Below, piece after piece: positions 1 through 8,483 of a stretch of 64,000 bases of DNA. The first letter of the stretch is position 1. Each line of letters begins with the position of its first letter. The position numbers and the translations under genes are program-made. Location: assembly GCF_029257255.1 (NCBI RefSeq), contig NZ_JARICI010000009.1, forward strand, positions 1 through 64,000, in the 5' to 3' direction. The notes under the pieces are model-generated. The model saw nothing but the letters and a program-made list of their open reading frames with translations. It had not been told where the DNA came from and searched no databases. The DNA comes from Sporosarcina sp. GTDB taxonomy: Bacteria > Bacillota > Bacilli > Bacillales_A > Planococcaceae.

Positions 1-1
1 C

Positions 2-154
2 AGCGCCTTGTATTATGAAGAAACTGATCTGGAACAGGCAAAGCACACGATTGATTTAAAGAAAAGAGGTTATTTTGCACACAGGCACGCTCAGAGATAT
101 TTTACATTCATTCACCTCAAAATTCACGTTTCCACAGCGGCAAAAACCATTTAA
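2..154 (+). CDS. C-terminal end of an unidentified gene, 5' part outside window
   Basis: An open frame runs from the window edge to a TAA at 152-154 and gives about 50 residues, beginning SALYYEETDLEQAK. The first half is a plausible helical, charged protein tail. From about residue 25 the frame runs through a repeat end (TTGCACACAGGCAC at 75-88) and then overlaps, in the convergent sense, the 3' end of the YdjM-like gene. The original C-terminus may therefore have been replaced by repeat-derived codons. The protein is not recognised. It could be a real gene end or a chance open frame. Confidence 0.35.
   Translation, partial: SALYYEETDLEQAKHTIDLKKRGYFAHRHAQRYFTFIHLKIHVSTAAKTI
75..88. repeat. 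Class A/B repeat, right end only (fragment)
   Basis: TTGCACACAGGCAC matches the right end of the dispersed palindromic elements found across the first 37 kb. No left arm or core is recognisable before it, so this is a solitary half or a decayed copy. It lies between the open frame at 2-154 and the 3' end of the hydrolase gene. Confidence 0.6.
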
Positions 155-758
155 CACCCCGGCGGTTGACAGGAAGAATCTTCATGTCGGCAATCAGATG
201 GCTGATATAACCGGTAAGCCCGGCGGCAATGAGGCCGTTGACAGGCCACTCTGCATACAGATTCTTTAAAATAAATGCATAAAACACCACGCCGATAATG
301 GAATGCGTGTAGGACCGATGCGGCAAGAAGGAAGCAAATATGATATAGCTGCCCGCAAGCAAAATACCCGGCGATTGCCCGAGGACAAAACCAAGCAGTA
401 GGACCAGGATGCCGCTGATCGTCAGCATATGCCTTTGTGTAATGAGACGCGAGATGATGAGCAGCAGGAAACCGATGGCTCCGTATATGTATATTTCTCG
501 GCCCAATCCTGTTGTTACAGCCTGATAGGCAAGTGTCAGCAGGATGACGATGCCGGCTGTTTCCATGAGCCATTTGCTCACTTTCTTGCTGAGGGTGATG
601 CGGTTGCTGGCAAGCCCGTTCGTGTCAAGATCCGGAACGACGCCTGATATTCCGCCAACTGCGGCGCCGATCAATGCGGTCTGGATGTCCGGCTGCACGG
701 CGTATCCGGCAACGGCACCGGCGGCTGTGCCGATAAGTAGATGTGAAGTGCCTTTCAT
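117..758 (-). CDS. YdjM-like membrane-bound metal-dependent hydrolase
   Basis: The 213-residue protein has the marks of the YdjM/LexA-binding, membrane-bound metal-dependent hydrolase family. These are an N-terminal His (MKGTSHLLIG), a PDLD motif near residue 42, an HRSYTHS motif near residue 146 and SHLIAD near residue 185. The His/Asp residues would bind metal. Several hydrophobic segments lie between them. The substrate is unknown in this family. The start at 758 is preceded by an AGAGAGG-like ribosome site. The gene is monocistronic, and its 3' end converges on a partial repeat. Confidence 0.8.
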   Translation of the reverse strand: MKGTSHLLIGTAAGAVAGYAVQPDIQTALIGAAVGGISGVVPDLDTNGLASNRITLSKKVSKWLMETAGIVILLTLAYQAVTTGLGREIYIYGAIGFLLLIISRLITQRHMLTISGILVLLLGFVLGQSPGILLAGSYIIFASFLPHRSYTHSIIGVVFYAFILKNLYAEWPVNGLIAAGLTGYISHLIADMKILPVNRRGVKWFLPLWKREF

Positions 759-871
759 TATGTAAACCTCTCTGGTTGTCTAGTGTACGGCCGAATGAAG
801 AACGTACATTCGTTCCGTCTTTTCCAGTATAAACGATGTGGCGCGAAATAGAAATGATTCCTTTCGCTAAC

Positions 872-953
872 GGTGCCTGTGCAAGAAACATTCATGATTG
901 TTTGAACAAACATGAATGTTTAAACTTTCACGTTTGTTTCGCACACAGGCACC
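872..953. repeat. Class A palindromic element, full 82 bp form
   Basis: GGTGCCTGTG at the left and CACACAGGCACC at the right form terminal inverted repeats. The core holds AACATTCATG, then its inverted copy CATGAATGTT, then CACGTTTGTTT, so the element can fold into a long, branched hairpin. It sits in the intergenic space between the YdjM-like gene and the TPP riboswitch. No flanking target duplication is obvious. Confidence 0.9.
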
Positions 954-1013
954 CATCTTTTTAAAGTAAGACAAATTCCATCCAATATGTTAATGTAAAA
1001 AAATGAATATTCA

Positions 1014-1112
1014 TCCACTGGAGGTGCTTTTGTAAAGAGCTGAGATTGAAGTGATTGACTTCGGGACTCCTAGAACCTGATCCAGTTCATACTGGCGGAG
1101 GGAAGTGGCACT
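1014..1112 (+). promoter_or_regulatory. TPP riboswitch (THI element)
   Basis: The leader contains the conserved TPP-aptamer blocks CTGAGAT (1039-1045), GAACCTGATCCAGTTCATAC and CTGGCGGAGGGAAGTGG in the right order. The closing helix P1 pairs CCACT (near 1015) with AGTGG (near 1105). It is followed by a terminator hairpin at 1151-1184, so control is probably by premature transcription termination when TPP is bound. The regulated gene is thiO. Confidence 0.95.
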
Positions 1113-1150
1113 GTGACAGTCCATTGTATGTTATAGACTGTACATATGAG

Positions 1151-1184
1151 ATGCTGCTTTCTGTTATGAAAGCGCATTTTTTTA
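1151..1184 (+). terminator. Intrinsic terminator of the TPP riboswitch
   Basis: ATGCTGCTTTC and GAAAGCGCAT pair with one bulged base around a 6-nt loop and are followed by seven T residues. It lies between the aptamer and thiO, as expected for the expression platform. Confidence 0.85.
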
Positions 1185-1248
1185 TTCCCTACAGGCCAGG
1201 ACGGATGTTCATCGACATCAGTTTCTTGAACATGTAGGAGTGAAGACA

Positions 1249-2397
1249 ATGAAGGTATATGATCATATTGTAATTGGTGGAGGCGTAATAGGTTGTTCCA
1301 TTGCCTATCGTCTGGCAGAGGCAGGCTTACGCGTAGCCGTATTTGATGCAGGCAGAGCAGGACAGGCATCTATGGCAGCAGGAGGGATGCTGGGGGCGCA
1401 AAATGAGTTTGAACGGGAAAATCCGTTGTTAGAAATCGCACTGGAAAGCCGGGCGATGTTCCCTCAACTTCGTGATGAATTGCTGTACAGTACGGGTATT
1501 GACATTGAATTACGAACCGCCGGCCTGATCAAAACAGCTGCGACAGAACAGGAATGGAGCGAGTTACGCCAGCAATATCAATTTTTAACCGATAAGGACC
1601 CTTCCATTCAATGGCTTGAACCGGAGGAAGTACCAGAAGTCGAACCTTGTATGACATCCCAAACTGCCGGTGCTATTTTTCTGGAAAAAGACCATCAAGT
1701 AAAAGCACCCCTGCTCGCTGAGGCCTTTTTGAAAGCAGCAATGAATGCCGGTGTCCATGTCTACGAAGAAACAAAGGCTCTTCGCCTGCTCATTCAGCAA
1801 AACCGGGTATTAGGGATTGACACTTCAATCGGTTCGTTTCATGCAACTCAAGTGACGATGGCAGCTGGTGCCTGGAGCAGCCATCTCTTAGCTGACACCA
1901 TTTTTTCCTTGCCCGTCATTCCCGTGAAAGGTGAATGCTTGTCGATTCGATTGGCAGGCCCTGCACCGGTCAAAACGGTTTTTGCGGTAGACGGCTGTTA
2001 TATTGTACCGAAACGAAATAAGGAAATGCTGATCGGCGCAACGTCTATTCCCGGTTCCTTTGATACATCGGTAACGGCTGGCGGCATTCTTTCTTTATTA
2101 CAGAGGGCTTCCCGCCTACTGCCTGTGCTAAGTGACGGAATAATCCACAGGACGTGGGCCGGTGTACGTCCTCAAGCCGCAGACCATCTGCCTGTCATGG
2201 GGTCTCACCCGTTCATCGACAGTCTGCATATATGTACCGGTCATTATCGGAACGGTATTTTGCTCAGTCCCATTACGGGTATTCTGATGAAAAAGTACAT
2301 AACCGGCTGTCAGGAGACGCATAAATTGCTTGCCCCTTTTGCACCAGCACGGTTTTCCGGTTCCTGTGCGGCAAACATTCATGAATGTTTGAACTAA
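1249..2397 (+). CDS. thiO: Glycine oxidase ThiO
   Basis: This FAD-dependent oxidase converts glycine to the imine used to build the thiazole of thiamine. The N-terminus has the dinucleotide-binding GGGVIG motif (about residues 8-13), and the C-terminal part has TGHYRNGILLSP, typical of the ThiO/DAO fold. I chose the ATG at 1249, which has AGGAG 8 nt upstream, over the GTG at 1240. A TPP riboswitch precedes it. Two features are odd. The last 20 or so codons and the TAA lie inside a class A repeat, so the C-terminus is repeat-derived. The usual downstream thiS, thiG and thiF are absent. Activity is therefore uncertain, although the catalytic core is complete. Confidence 0.92.
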   Translation: MKVYDHIVIGGGVIGCSIAYRLAEAGLRVAVFDAGRAGQASMAAGGMLGAQNEFERENPLLEIALESRAMFPQLRDELLYSTGIDIELRTAGLIKTAATEQEWSELRQQYQFLTDKDPSIQWLEPEEVPEVEPCMTSQTAGAIFLEKDHQVKAPLLAEAFLKAAMNAGVHVYEETKALRLLIQQNRVLGIDTSIGSFHATQVTMAAGAWSSHLLADTIFSLPVIPVKGECLSIRLAGPAPVKTVFAVDGCYIVPKRNKEMLIGATSIPGSFDTSVTAGGILSLLQRASRLLPVLSDGIIHRTWAGVRPQAADHLPVMGSHPFIDSLHICTGHYRNGILLSPITGILMKKYITGCQETHKLLAPFAPARFSGSCAANIHECLN

Positions 2398-2440
2398 CAC
2401 GATTGTTTGAACTTTCACGTTTGTTTTGCACACAGGCACC
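2359..2440. repeat. Class A element overlapping the thiO 3' end
   Basis: The left end is GGTTCCTGTGCG, with one change from the consensus, and the right end is CACACAGGCACC. The interior is AACATTCATGAATGTTTG followed by CACGATTGTTTG and CACGTTTGTTTTG. The thiO stop codon (2395-2397) is inside the element, so the copy arrived at, or was captured by, the 3' end of a coding sequence. Confidence 0.88.
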
Positions 2441-2538
2441 ACTCAGGCTCTGGACTCCTAACTAAATGACCATGCAGTTTATCTGCCCTTACCTTTGGAA
2501 AGACTAGGACTAATTTCATTAAAGGCGGTGGGCTCCGT

Positions 2539-3066
2539 ATGACGGAAAAGCATGTGAACTGGGAAAAACGGAAGGAGTTCAGGAAAAAGAATCTTTGGGC
2601 AGGAATTTTATTCGGCCTGGGGTTTGTGGCGTTTATGGATGAGACGGTGTTTCATCAGCTGCTGCACTGGCATAAGTTCTACGATAAATCGACGGTGGCA
2701 ATGGGACTTGTGTCAGACGGGCTGTTCCATGCATTCAGCTGGTTCGCGACGGTGGGCGGCTTGTATTTAGCAGCAGATCTCTACAGACGGAATGCGCTAT
2801 GGCATAAAATATTCTGGGGCGGCAAGCTGGTCGGAGGCGGAGCATTTCAATTATATGACGGGACGATACAGCATAAGGTTTTGAGGATCCATCAAATCCG
2901 CTACGATGTCGATATCGTTCCTTACGATCTCGTGTGGAACGGATCGGCGGTTATCATGATTGCATCGGGTCTTTTGCTGATACATTCTGCGAAGCGGGAT
3001 GCGCGGGGGATCAGGCAGGTGAAGGCAGGTGAAGCCACATGTGGCATGAGTCATTTTTTGTTGTGA
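2539..3066 (+). CDS. DUF2243 family membrane protein
   Basis: The 175-residue protein has four hydrophobic segments and the family-typical stretch LYDGTIQHKVLRIHQIR with PYDLVWNG after it, which marks DUF2243. The function is unknown. Members usually sit beside a caa3-type oxidase assembly (CtaG-like) gene, as here, so a role in copper or heme-copper oxidase biogenesis is a reasonable inference. The 3' end overlaps the start of the CtaG-like gene by 28 nt, which suggests translational coupling. Confidence 0.8.
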   Translation: MTEKHVNWEKRKEFRKKNLWAGILFGLGFVAFMDETVFHQLLHWHKFYDKSTVAMGLVSDGLFHAFSWFATVGGLYLAADLYRRNALWHKIFWGGKLVGGGAFQLYDGTIQHKVLRIHQIRYDVDIVPYDLVWNGSAVIMIASGLLLIHSAKRDARGIRQVKAGEATCGMSHFLL

Positions 3067-3855
3067 CTGATTGGTTGTTGGGGATTCCGGCATTGCTGGC
3101 GATTGCGCTTTATCTATTCAGTGTCTATCGTTCCGACCGGCAGAAGCGTCTTCGGAAATGGCCGCGGATGCGCATCGTTTTCTGGGTATCGGGCACAATT
3201 TTTTTCAGCCAGTGCGCTGGTCGGCCCACTGGCTGTACTGGCGCATGAGAATTTCACTTGGCATATGGCAGGTCATTTATTTGTCGGGATGCTCGGTCCA
3301 CTTTTATTGGCACTCGGTGCTCCGGTGACGCTCTTACTCCGGACACTTCCTGTTCGGCGGGCGCGGCAGGTGAGCCGGTTGCTGAGGAGCCGGATTGCTG
3401 GTTTTTATATTCATCCAGTCACCGCGGCTATGCTGAATATCGGCGGACTTTGGATGCTGTATACGACCGGATTATTTGCCGCGATGCATCATCATCTCTG
3501 GCTGCATATACTCGTCCATGCCCAAGTGTTCGCGGCAGGCTATTTGTTCACGGTTTCCATGCTGGCTATCGATCCGTTATCGCGGCGGTTCAGCTACACC
3601 TATCGGACAATCGTTTTCATTCTGGCGCTGGCAGGTCACGGAATCCTTTCAAAATTTCTCTATGCCTATCCGCCGCACGGGGTACCTGTCGAGGAAGCCC
3701 GTGCAGGTGCCATGTTGATGTATTATGGTGGTGATGCAGTGGATCTGGCGATTATCGTATTGCTGTTCAGGGGATGGTACCTGTCGGCCAATCGCGCGAG
3801 GCAGCAGTTCCGGCGTGAAAGTACTTTAGGGTGCCTGTGCAAGAAACATTCATGA
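3039..3855 (+). pseudogene. CtaG-like cytochrome c oxidase assembly protein, frameshifted
   Basis: Two overlapping frames together give one caa3_CtaG-family membrane protein. The first, from ATG 3039, reads MWHESFFVVTDWLL up to FWVSGTIFF. The second continues from about 3205 with SASALVGPL, HMAGHLFVGMLGPLLLALGAP and later segments. The shift falls at seven consecutive T residues (3199-3205); removing one T restores a continuous protein. The last eight residues (GCLCKKHS) and the TGA come from the class A repeat at 3829-3910. It may be a true frameshift, a homopolymer sequencing error, or transcript slippage at the T run. The family acts in the membrane in assembly of the oxidase copper centre. 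Confidence 0.8.
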
Positions 3856-3910
3856 TTGTTTGAACAAACATGAATGTTTAAACTTTTACGTTTGTTTCGC
3901 ACACAGGCAC
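3829..3910. repeat. Class A element, full 82 bp form, at the ctaG 3' end
   Basis: GGGTGCCTGTGC starts the element and GCACACAGGCAC ends it. The interior is nearly identical to the copy at 872-953 (one C-to-T change in CTTTTACG). It contributes the final codons and stop of the CtaG-like gene. Confidence 0.9.
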
Positions 3911-3924
3911 TGATACGGCCGCAC

Positions 3925-4002
3925 GCAGCTATTCAAGGATTTATGGACGGTGGCTGGGAAAAAATTATAAAGGAGAAACTTCCGTTTTATCTAGGGGGAT
4001 AA
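3925..4002 (+). pseudogene. Possible gene remnant (C-terminal tail)
   Basis: Immediately after the class A repeat an open frame reads AAIQGFMDGGWEKIIKEK to a TAA at 4000-4002. It has no start codon and no ribosome site. It looks like the tail of a protein whose upstream part was lost at the repeat boundary. The family cannot be named from 25 residues. It may also be chance. Confidence 0.3.
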
Positions 4003-4051
4003 TGCGGTGTTTACACAAATCCAATAATAAATAACGGAAAGGAAGATTTAT

Positions 4052-4453
4052 ATGAAGAATGTAAAACCTTTTTTGATGTTCCAGGGCGGTATGGCGGAAG
4101 AAGCCATGAAATTCTACACCACACTAATTGAGGATTCGAAAATCACTCATATTGCAAGATACGGTTCAGAAGGACCAGGCAAGGAAGGTACCGTTATTCA
4201 AGCTGTCTTTTCGTTGAAGGGACAGGAATTCATGTGCATCGACAGCCATATTGATCACGATTTTTCATTCACCCCTTCTTTCTCCATCTATTTGACATGT
4301 GATACGGAAGAGGAAATTGACAAGCTTTACGATGAATTACTGCAAAAAGGTGCTGCACTCATGCCGATCGGTGATTATGGATTCAGCAAAAAATTCGGAT
4401 GGCTGGTGGATCGTTTCGGCATATCCTGGCAGCTGGACTTGCCGAATGAATGA
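4052..4453 (+). CDS. VOC family protein, PhnB-like
   Basis: The 133-residue protein starts MKNVKPFLMFQGGMAEEAMKFY and ends DRFGISWQLDLPNE. Both signatures are typical of PhnB-like members of the vicinal oxygen chelate (glyoxalase) fold. The family is mostly uncharacterised, and no substrate can be assigned. GGAAAGGAAG precedes the ATG. It overlaps the next gene by 8 nt, so the two are probably co-transcribed. Confidence 0.8.
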   Translation: MKNVKPFLMFQGGMAEEAMKFYTTLIEDSKITHIARYGSEGPGKEGTVIQAVFSLKGQEFMCIDSHIDHDFSFTPSFSIYLTCDTEEEIDKLYDELLQKGAALMPIGDYGFSKKFGWLVDRFGISWQLDLPNE

Positions 4454-4817
4454 CAGGAAGACTGTTAGCCAAGAAATCCAAGATCAATCCATTAAGTCTC
4501 TGACGTCGACGTTCGGTAAACTTTCCAATGCTTATAAGAGCATGACGGAAAAAGGCTCAAATACCACACTTGTCACGAAGAGGCGCAGCGCTGTAAAGAT
4601 TGGCTTAGAAAGCCTTGAAAACCTATGGGATGGTGAAGCCTTTAATTATGATGAAGCAGATATCCAAGCTTCTAAAGATATTTTACAAGGGATCTTGCCT
4701 TCCATTGAAAAACAGATAGAAAAAGCAAAAGAAGGAAGTCCTCAAAAAACAGTTAATGAACGGCGTCTGACTGCACTTACATTCGCAATCGAATCTTTGG
4801 CAGACCGCCTAACGTAA
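4446..4817 (+). CDS. Hypothetical helical protein
   Basis: The ATG at 4446 overlaps the stop of the VOC gene and gives 123 residues from MNDRKTVSQEIQDQ to ESLADRLT. The composition is charged and predicted helical, with no membrane segment or known motif. Starting at 4446 rather than at an upstream codon within the VOC gene fits the ATGA-type coupling. I do not recognise the family. Confidence 0.6.
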   Translation: MNDRKTVSQEIQDQSIKSLTSTFGKLSNAYKSMTEKGSNTTLVTKRRSAVKIGLESLENLWDGEAFNYDEADIQASKDILQGILPSIEKQIEKAKEGSPQKTVNERRLTALTFAIESLADRLT

Positions 4818-4835
4818 ATAAATCACGGGGGAAAT

Positions 4836-5450
4836 ATGAAACAGACAACAGAAAGAACAAAGAAAGTAAAAAAAGAGTTCAATCCGAGAAATGCTATTTT
4901 TGTATTCACATCATTTGCTTTCATTTGCGCGGCAATTTTATTTAGTCTAATCGTATATGACGTGCTGACCATTGACAGTTTACTGTCATTCCAGCAGCCT
5001 ATCAAAATGGCACTAAGCATAGTGTGTGCTTCATTGGGTTTGATTGTATTCGGAATACTGTTAACCGTAAGTATCCCTCCGGAAAATATTGATGATACCA
5101 ATAAAGGATTTCAAGACTATTCAATTTTCATGATCTTCAGCTTTATGTTGGTAAGTGCGTTATTTGAGGAGCTGCTGTTTAGAGGGATTGTTCAAAATCT
5201 GATTTTCGTATTTACGGAAAGTGCGTGGATTGCAATTGGTATGACTACTTTGTTATTCCTGGGCTTGCATGTTCAGTATTTCAAAAAGCCTATCATGTTA
5301 TTAAACATCACGGTGCCGAGTTTAGTATTTGGCTGGGTCTACTTCAAAACGAACAATATTTTAGCCCCGTTCTTAGTGCATTTTATCATGAACTTTGGAA
5401 TCACAATGTTATTCAAATACAATATGATTCGTGTTAATCATAAGTCTTGA
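4836..5450 (+). CDS. CPBP family intramembrane glutamic protease
   Basis: The 204-residue membrane protein carries the three CPBP (Abi) motifs in order: EELLFR (about residues 112-117), FLGLH (about 142-146) and HFIMN (about 183-187). These residues form the active site of intramembrane proteases related to Rce1. Some members act in bacteriocin immunity or peptide maturation, but no peptide gene is visible beside this one. GGGGGAAAT precedes the ATG. It lies 18 nt after the hypothetical gene and is probably in the same transcript. Confidence 0.85.
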   Translation: MKQTTERTKKVKKEFNPRNAIFVFTSFAFICAAILFSLIVYDVLTIDSLLSFQQPIKMALSIVCASLGLIVFGILLTVSIPPENIDDTNKGFQDYSIFMIFSFMLVSALFEELLFRGIVQNLIFVFTESAWIAIGMTTLLFLGLHVQYFKKPIMLLNITVPSLVFGWVYFKTNNILAPFLVHFIMNFGITMLFKYNMIRVNHKS

Positions 5451-5507
5451 TTTTTAAGAAGACAGCTTTTTCAAAAAAACTTCTCTTTTTATCATCTAGT
5501 ATTAGAA

Positions 5508-5557
5508 GCGCTGCCTGCACTAGAAACTTTCACGATTGTTTCGTACACAGGCAGCGC
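5508..5557. repeat. Short class A element
   Basis: GCGCTGCCTGCAC at the left and GTACACAGGCAGCGC at the right flank a single core module (AAACTTTCACGATTGTTTC). The ends carry compensating changes: CTGCC at the left matches GGCAG at the right. The stem is therefore conserved although the sequence drifted. It lies between two convergent genes. Confidence 0.75.
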
Positions 5558-5682
5558 CTTTAAAAGAGAAATCAAGATTAACTTAAAGCTCTACTTGCGT
5601 TAGCACACGGTACTTTATATCGATGCTCATTTTTTCTTGAAGTTCATTACATGCTTTTGCATTTTGGTAATAGAAATCCATT

Positions 5683-6897
5683 TTAGTTGTTTGGTGATCC
5701 AGTATCTTTCAACAAAGTGTTATATGTGTTCCAGTAGTCAACCATACTGGAGACAATTACTTTTGCACCGTTTAATAAGGCTTTTTCGTCTATGTCAAAC
5801 TTCGGATGATGATAAGGATATATAAAGCCTTTTTCCTCATTCGCGGAGCCTGTAAAAAAATAGGTTCCCGGTACATTCTGGAGGAAGTAAGAAAAGTCTT
5901 CTGCCCCCATATTCGGCTGCATCTCCTGTATGTTCATAACCGGTAGAACCTCTTTCGATGCGTCCACCAGCAGTTTTGTTATTACCGGATCATTTTTTGT
6001 AGCTGGATAGCCAAACATGTAATCCAATTCATGCGTCGCCCCAAATGCCTGGCAAGTATGGGATGTGATAGTTTTCAGCCATTCGTACATTCCTTGACGT
6101 ACATCTTCATCAAAGGTTCTGATTGTCCCTTTTAGTATCGCTCTCTCGGGAATAACGTTTGCTGCCTCTCCCCCGTGGAACGAACCGATAGACAATACAG
6201 CCGATTTTAGCGGATCCACTTTTCTGCTGGTGATTTGATGCAAATTGCTGATTAACTGGGCACCCAGTGCAATGACATCCACCGTGTCTTGCGGAAACGC
6301 ACCATGTCCGCCAGAACCGATAATTTCAATTGTAAAATCATCGCATGCACCCAGGATAAAATTCTCACTGTACAATAAGTGATCTACAGGAATATAGTTT
6401 TCCATATGTGTAGCAAAAATCACATCCACTCCGTCCAGAGCACCCGCTTCAATCATCGGCTTTGCCCCGCCCGGATCTTCCTCTTCTGCATGCTGATGAA
6501 TAAATACGACATCTCCTGCGATCTCATCTTTCATTGCAACAAGTGCCTTTGAAAGACCTAATGCAATGGCAGTATGAGCGTCATGCCCACACGCGTGCAT
6601 GACGCCTGGATTCATCGATTTATACGGCACATCATTTTCTTCTTGTATAGGAAGCGCGTCAAAATCTGCTCGTACTGCAATGGTCTTTCCGGGATACTTT
6701 CCGCGGAGCGTCGCAACGACACCATGTCCCCCTACATTCCTCTGTACTTCCAACCCTAGATTCTCCTGGTATTCAGCTATTTTCTTTGCCGTGTTTACTT
6801 CTTGAAATGAAAGTTCAGGATACATATGAAAATCACGGCGCAGCTTGATCATTTCTTCATAACCGTCTTCCAGGCGAGTAAATAACTGTTGTTTCAT
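5683..6897 (-). CDS. M20 family amidohydrolase / N-acyl-amino-acid deacylase type
   Basis: The 404-residue protein has the M20D metal and active-site pattern: HACGHDAHT near residue 101, HQHAEEEDPGGA near residue 135, a metal-binding His in THMEN, and a final HHPKF near the C-terminus. Such enzymes remove acyl groups from amino acids or related conjugates. It is the last gene of the opuC-like operon, 15 nt after opuCD. This suggests that the imported osmolyte, or a conjugate of it, is its substrate (inference). It starts MKQQLFTRLEDG with AAAGAGGTGG upstream. Confidence 0.88.
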   Translation of the reverse strand: MKQQLFTRLEDGYEEMIKLRRDFHMYPELSFQEVNTAKKIAEYQENLGLEVQRNVGGHGVVATLRGKYPGKTIAVRADFDALPIQEENDVPYKSMNPGVMHACGHDAHTAIALGLSKALVAMKDEIAGDVVFIHQHAEEEDPGGAKPMIEAGALDGVDVIFATHMENYIPVDHLLYSENFILGACDDFTIEIIGSGGHGAFPQDTVDVIALGAQLISNLHQITSRKVDPLKSAVLSIGSFHGGEAANVIPERAILKGTIRTFDEDVRQGMYEWLKTITSHTCQAFGATHELDYMFGYPATKNDPVITKLLVDASKEVLPVMNIQEMQPNMGAEDFSYFLQNVPGTYFFTGSANEEKGFIYPYHHPKFDIDEKALLNGAKVIVSSMVDYWNTYNTLLKDTGSPNN

Positions 6898-6912
6898 ATC
6901 TAGTCCACCTCT

Positions 6913-7554
6913 TTATGTCGTTCTCTTCTTTGCATACTTTTCAATAAATCCAAGGATATAGTCTGCGATGATCGCCAATAATGCAGCAGGTATAGCGCCT
7001 GCCAAAATCTTTATATCTGATCGCTGAGCAATACCCGAAACAATTTCCTTACCCAGCCCTCCACCGCCAACATAAGGAGCGATGGAAGCTACACCGACCG
7101 CAATAACGGCAGCAACTCTTAGTCCAGCGACTAAAAATGGCAAGGAAAGAGGAATTTGAACTTTAGTCAACAGTTGAAATGAATTCATTCCCACACCTTT
7201 ACCCGCGTCCAACAGGTTTCCATCCACTTCTTGTAAACCCACATATGTATTGCGAATAATGGGAAGTAACGAATAGAAAAACAAGCCAATAATAACCGCG
7301 GTATTCCCTAAACCGAAGTACAGCATAAGGATGGCTAACATCGCCAGACTCGGAACATTCTGCAGAACATTTGCCGTCGACAAAATGACCGGTGCTAAAC
7401 GTTCTACTTTAACAGCAAGAATTGCTAATGGAACCCCGACAACAAACGCTAAGGCAACTCCATACATAACCAATAGAATGTGTTCAACCGTTAAGGATAG
7501 CATTTCAGACTGATTTTCAACTATATACTGCATTAACTCTGTCAGAAACTCCAT
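6913..7554 (-). CDS. opuCD: Glycine betaine/carnitine/choline ABC transporter permease (OpuCD-like)
   Basis: The 213-residue integral membrane protein has five to six hydrophobic segments and the permease EAA-type loop (LDAGKGVGMNSFQLLTKVQIP). It is paralogous to the permease at 8483-9139, matching the two-permease OpuC/OpuB layout. It lies 11 nt downstream of the binding-protein gene in one operon. The exact substrate cannot be told from sequence. Confidence 0.88.
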   Translation of the reverse strand: MEFLTELMQYIVENQSEMLSLTVEHILLVMYGVALAFVVGVPLAILAVKVERLAPVILSTANVLQNVPSLAMLAILMLYFGLGNTAVIIGLFFYSLLPIIRNTYVGLQEVDGNLLDAGKGVGMNSFQLLTKVQIPLSLPFLVAGLRVAAVIAVGVASIAPYVGGGGLGKEIVSGIAQRSDIKILAGAIPAALLAIIADYILGFIEKYAKKRTT

Positions 7555-7565
7555 TTACATTCTCC

Positions 7566-8483
7566 TTATTTCAGTAAACCTTTTTCTACTAAAAAGTTCT
7601 TGGCTACATCTTTCGGTTCTTTCTTTTCGATATCCACTTCATAAATTAACTGCGTCATTTCTTCTTCATTGATCAGATCAATCATTGAATTAATGATATC
7701 CTCTAGTTCAGGATACTCTTTCAACTTATCATTTCTCGCGACAAGCGATGCAGTGGATGGCGGGAAAAATCCTTCATCATCTTCCAACACCTTCAAATTC
7801 AGCTCTTTAATTTCCGGATCTACTGAGTAAGCTGTTATTGCATCAAGTTCGCCAGTTTTTAATCCTTCATACATCAATGAAATTTCCATTCCTACAGCCT
7901 TCTTAAATGAATAGCCGTAATGTTCCTGAAACGCCCGGTAGCCGTCATCACCGCGCTCGATCCATGCGGAGTCAGTGCCAATTGTCAGTTCCGGAGCTAA
8001 TTCGCCCAAGTCGGACATGGTTTCGATATTCTTTTCTTTCGCATAATCATCTGAAATAGCGATGGTATATTTATTTTCAAAGCCTAATGAATCAAACCAT
8101 TTCAAATCAAACTTTTCATTAAATAACTCCTGCGCTTGTGCAAGTGTTTTGTTTGCGTCCGTTGTATGTTCTACTTTGTCATCATCGAAGTGATTGTTGT
8201 ACACTTCACCTGAATACAAAGTAGCCAGATCAAAGTCTCCTTTATCCATCGCGGTAATAATTAACGGACTCGCTTGGATGTTTTCCGTAATATTTACCTC
8301 ATGGTCCGTTTGGTCTTTGACAAGTTCTTTTACCATGTGCGCAATGATTTTAGGATCTGTGTAATCCTGTGTACCCATTTCAAAATATGTACCGCCAGCT
8401 TCTGTTTCTTTATCTTTCCCGCCACATGCCGTCAAAACGAATAAAAGTGCAAGTGTGGAAATTGCAAATAGTAGTTTTCTCAT
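7566..8483 (-). CDS. opuCC: Osmoprotectant-binding lipoprotein (OpuCC-like)
   Basis: The 305-residue protein starts with a lipoprotein signal, MRKLLFAISTLALLFVLTAC, with lipobox LTAC. The mature part resembles the OpuAC/ProX-type binding protein of glycine betaine, carnitine or choline transporters. It would be anchored outside the membrane and deliver substrate to the two permeases. Its ATG overlaps the preceding permease stop (TAATG). The aromatic-cage residues cannot be verified by eye. Confidence 0.88.
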   Translation of the reverse strand: MRKLLFAISTLALLFVLTACGGKDKETEAGGTYFEMGTQDYTDPKIIAHMVKELVKDQTDHEVNITENIQASPLIITAMDKGDFDLATLYSGEVYNNHFDDDKVEHTTDANKTLAQAQELFNEKFDLKWFDSLGFENKYTIAISDDYAKEKNIETMSDLGELAPELTIGTDSAWIERGDDGYRAFQEHYGYSFKKAVGMEISLMYEGLKTGELDAITAYSVDPEIKELNLKVLEDDEGFFPPSTASLVARNDKLKEYPELEDIINSMIDLINEEEMTQLIYEVDIEKKEPKDVAKNFLVEKGLLK

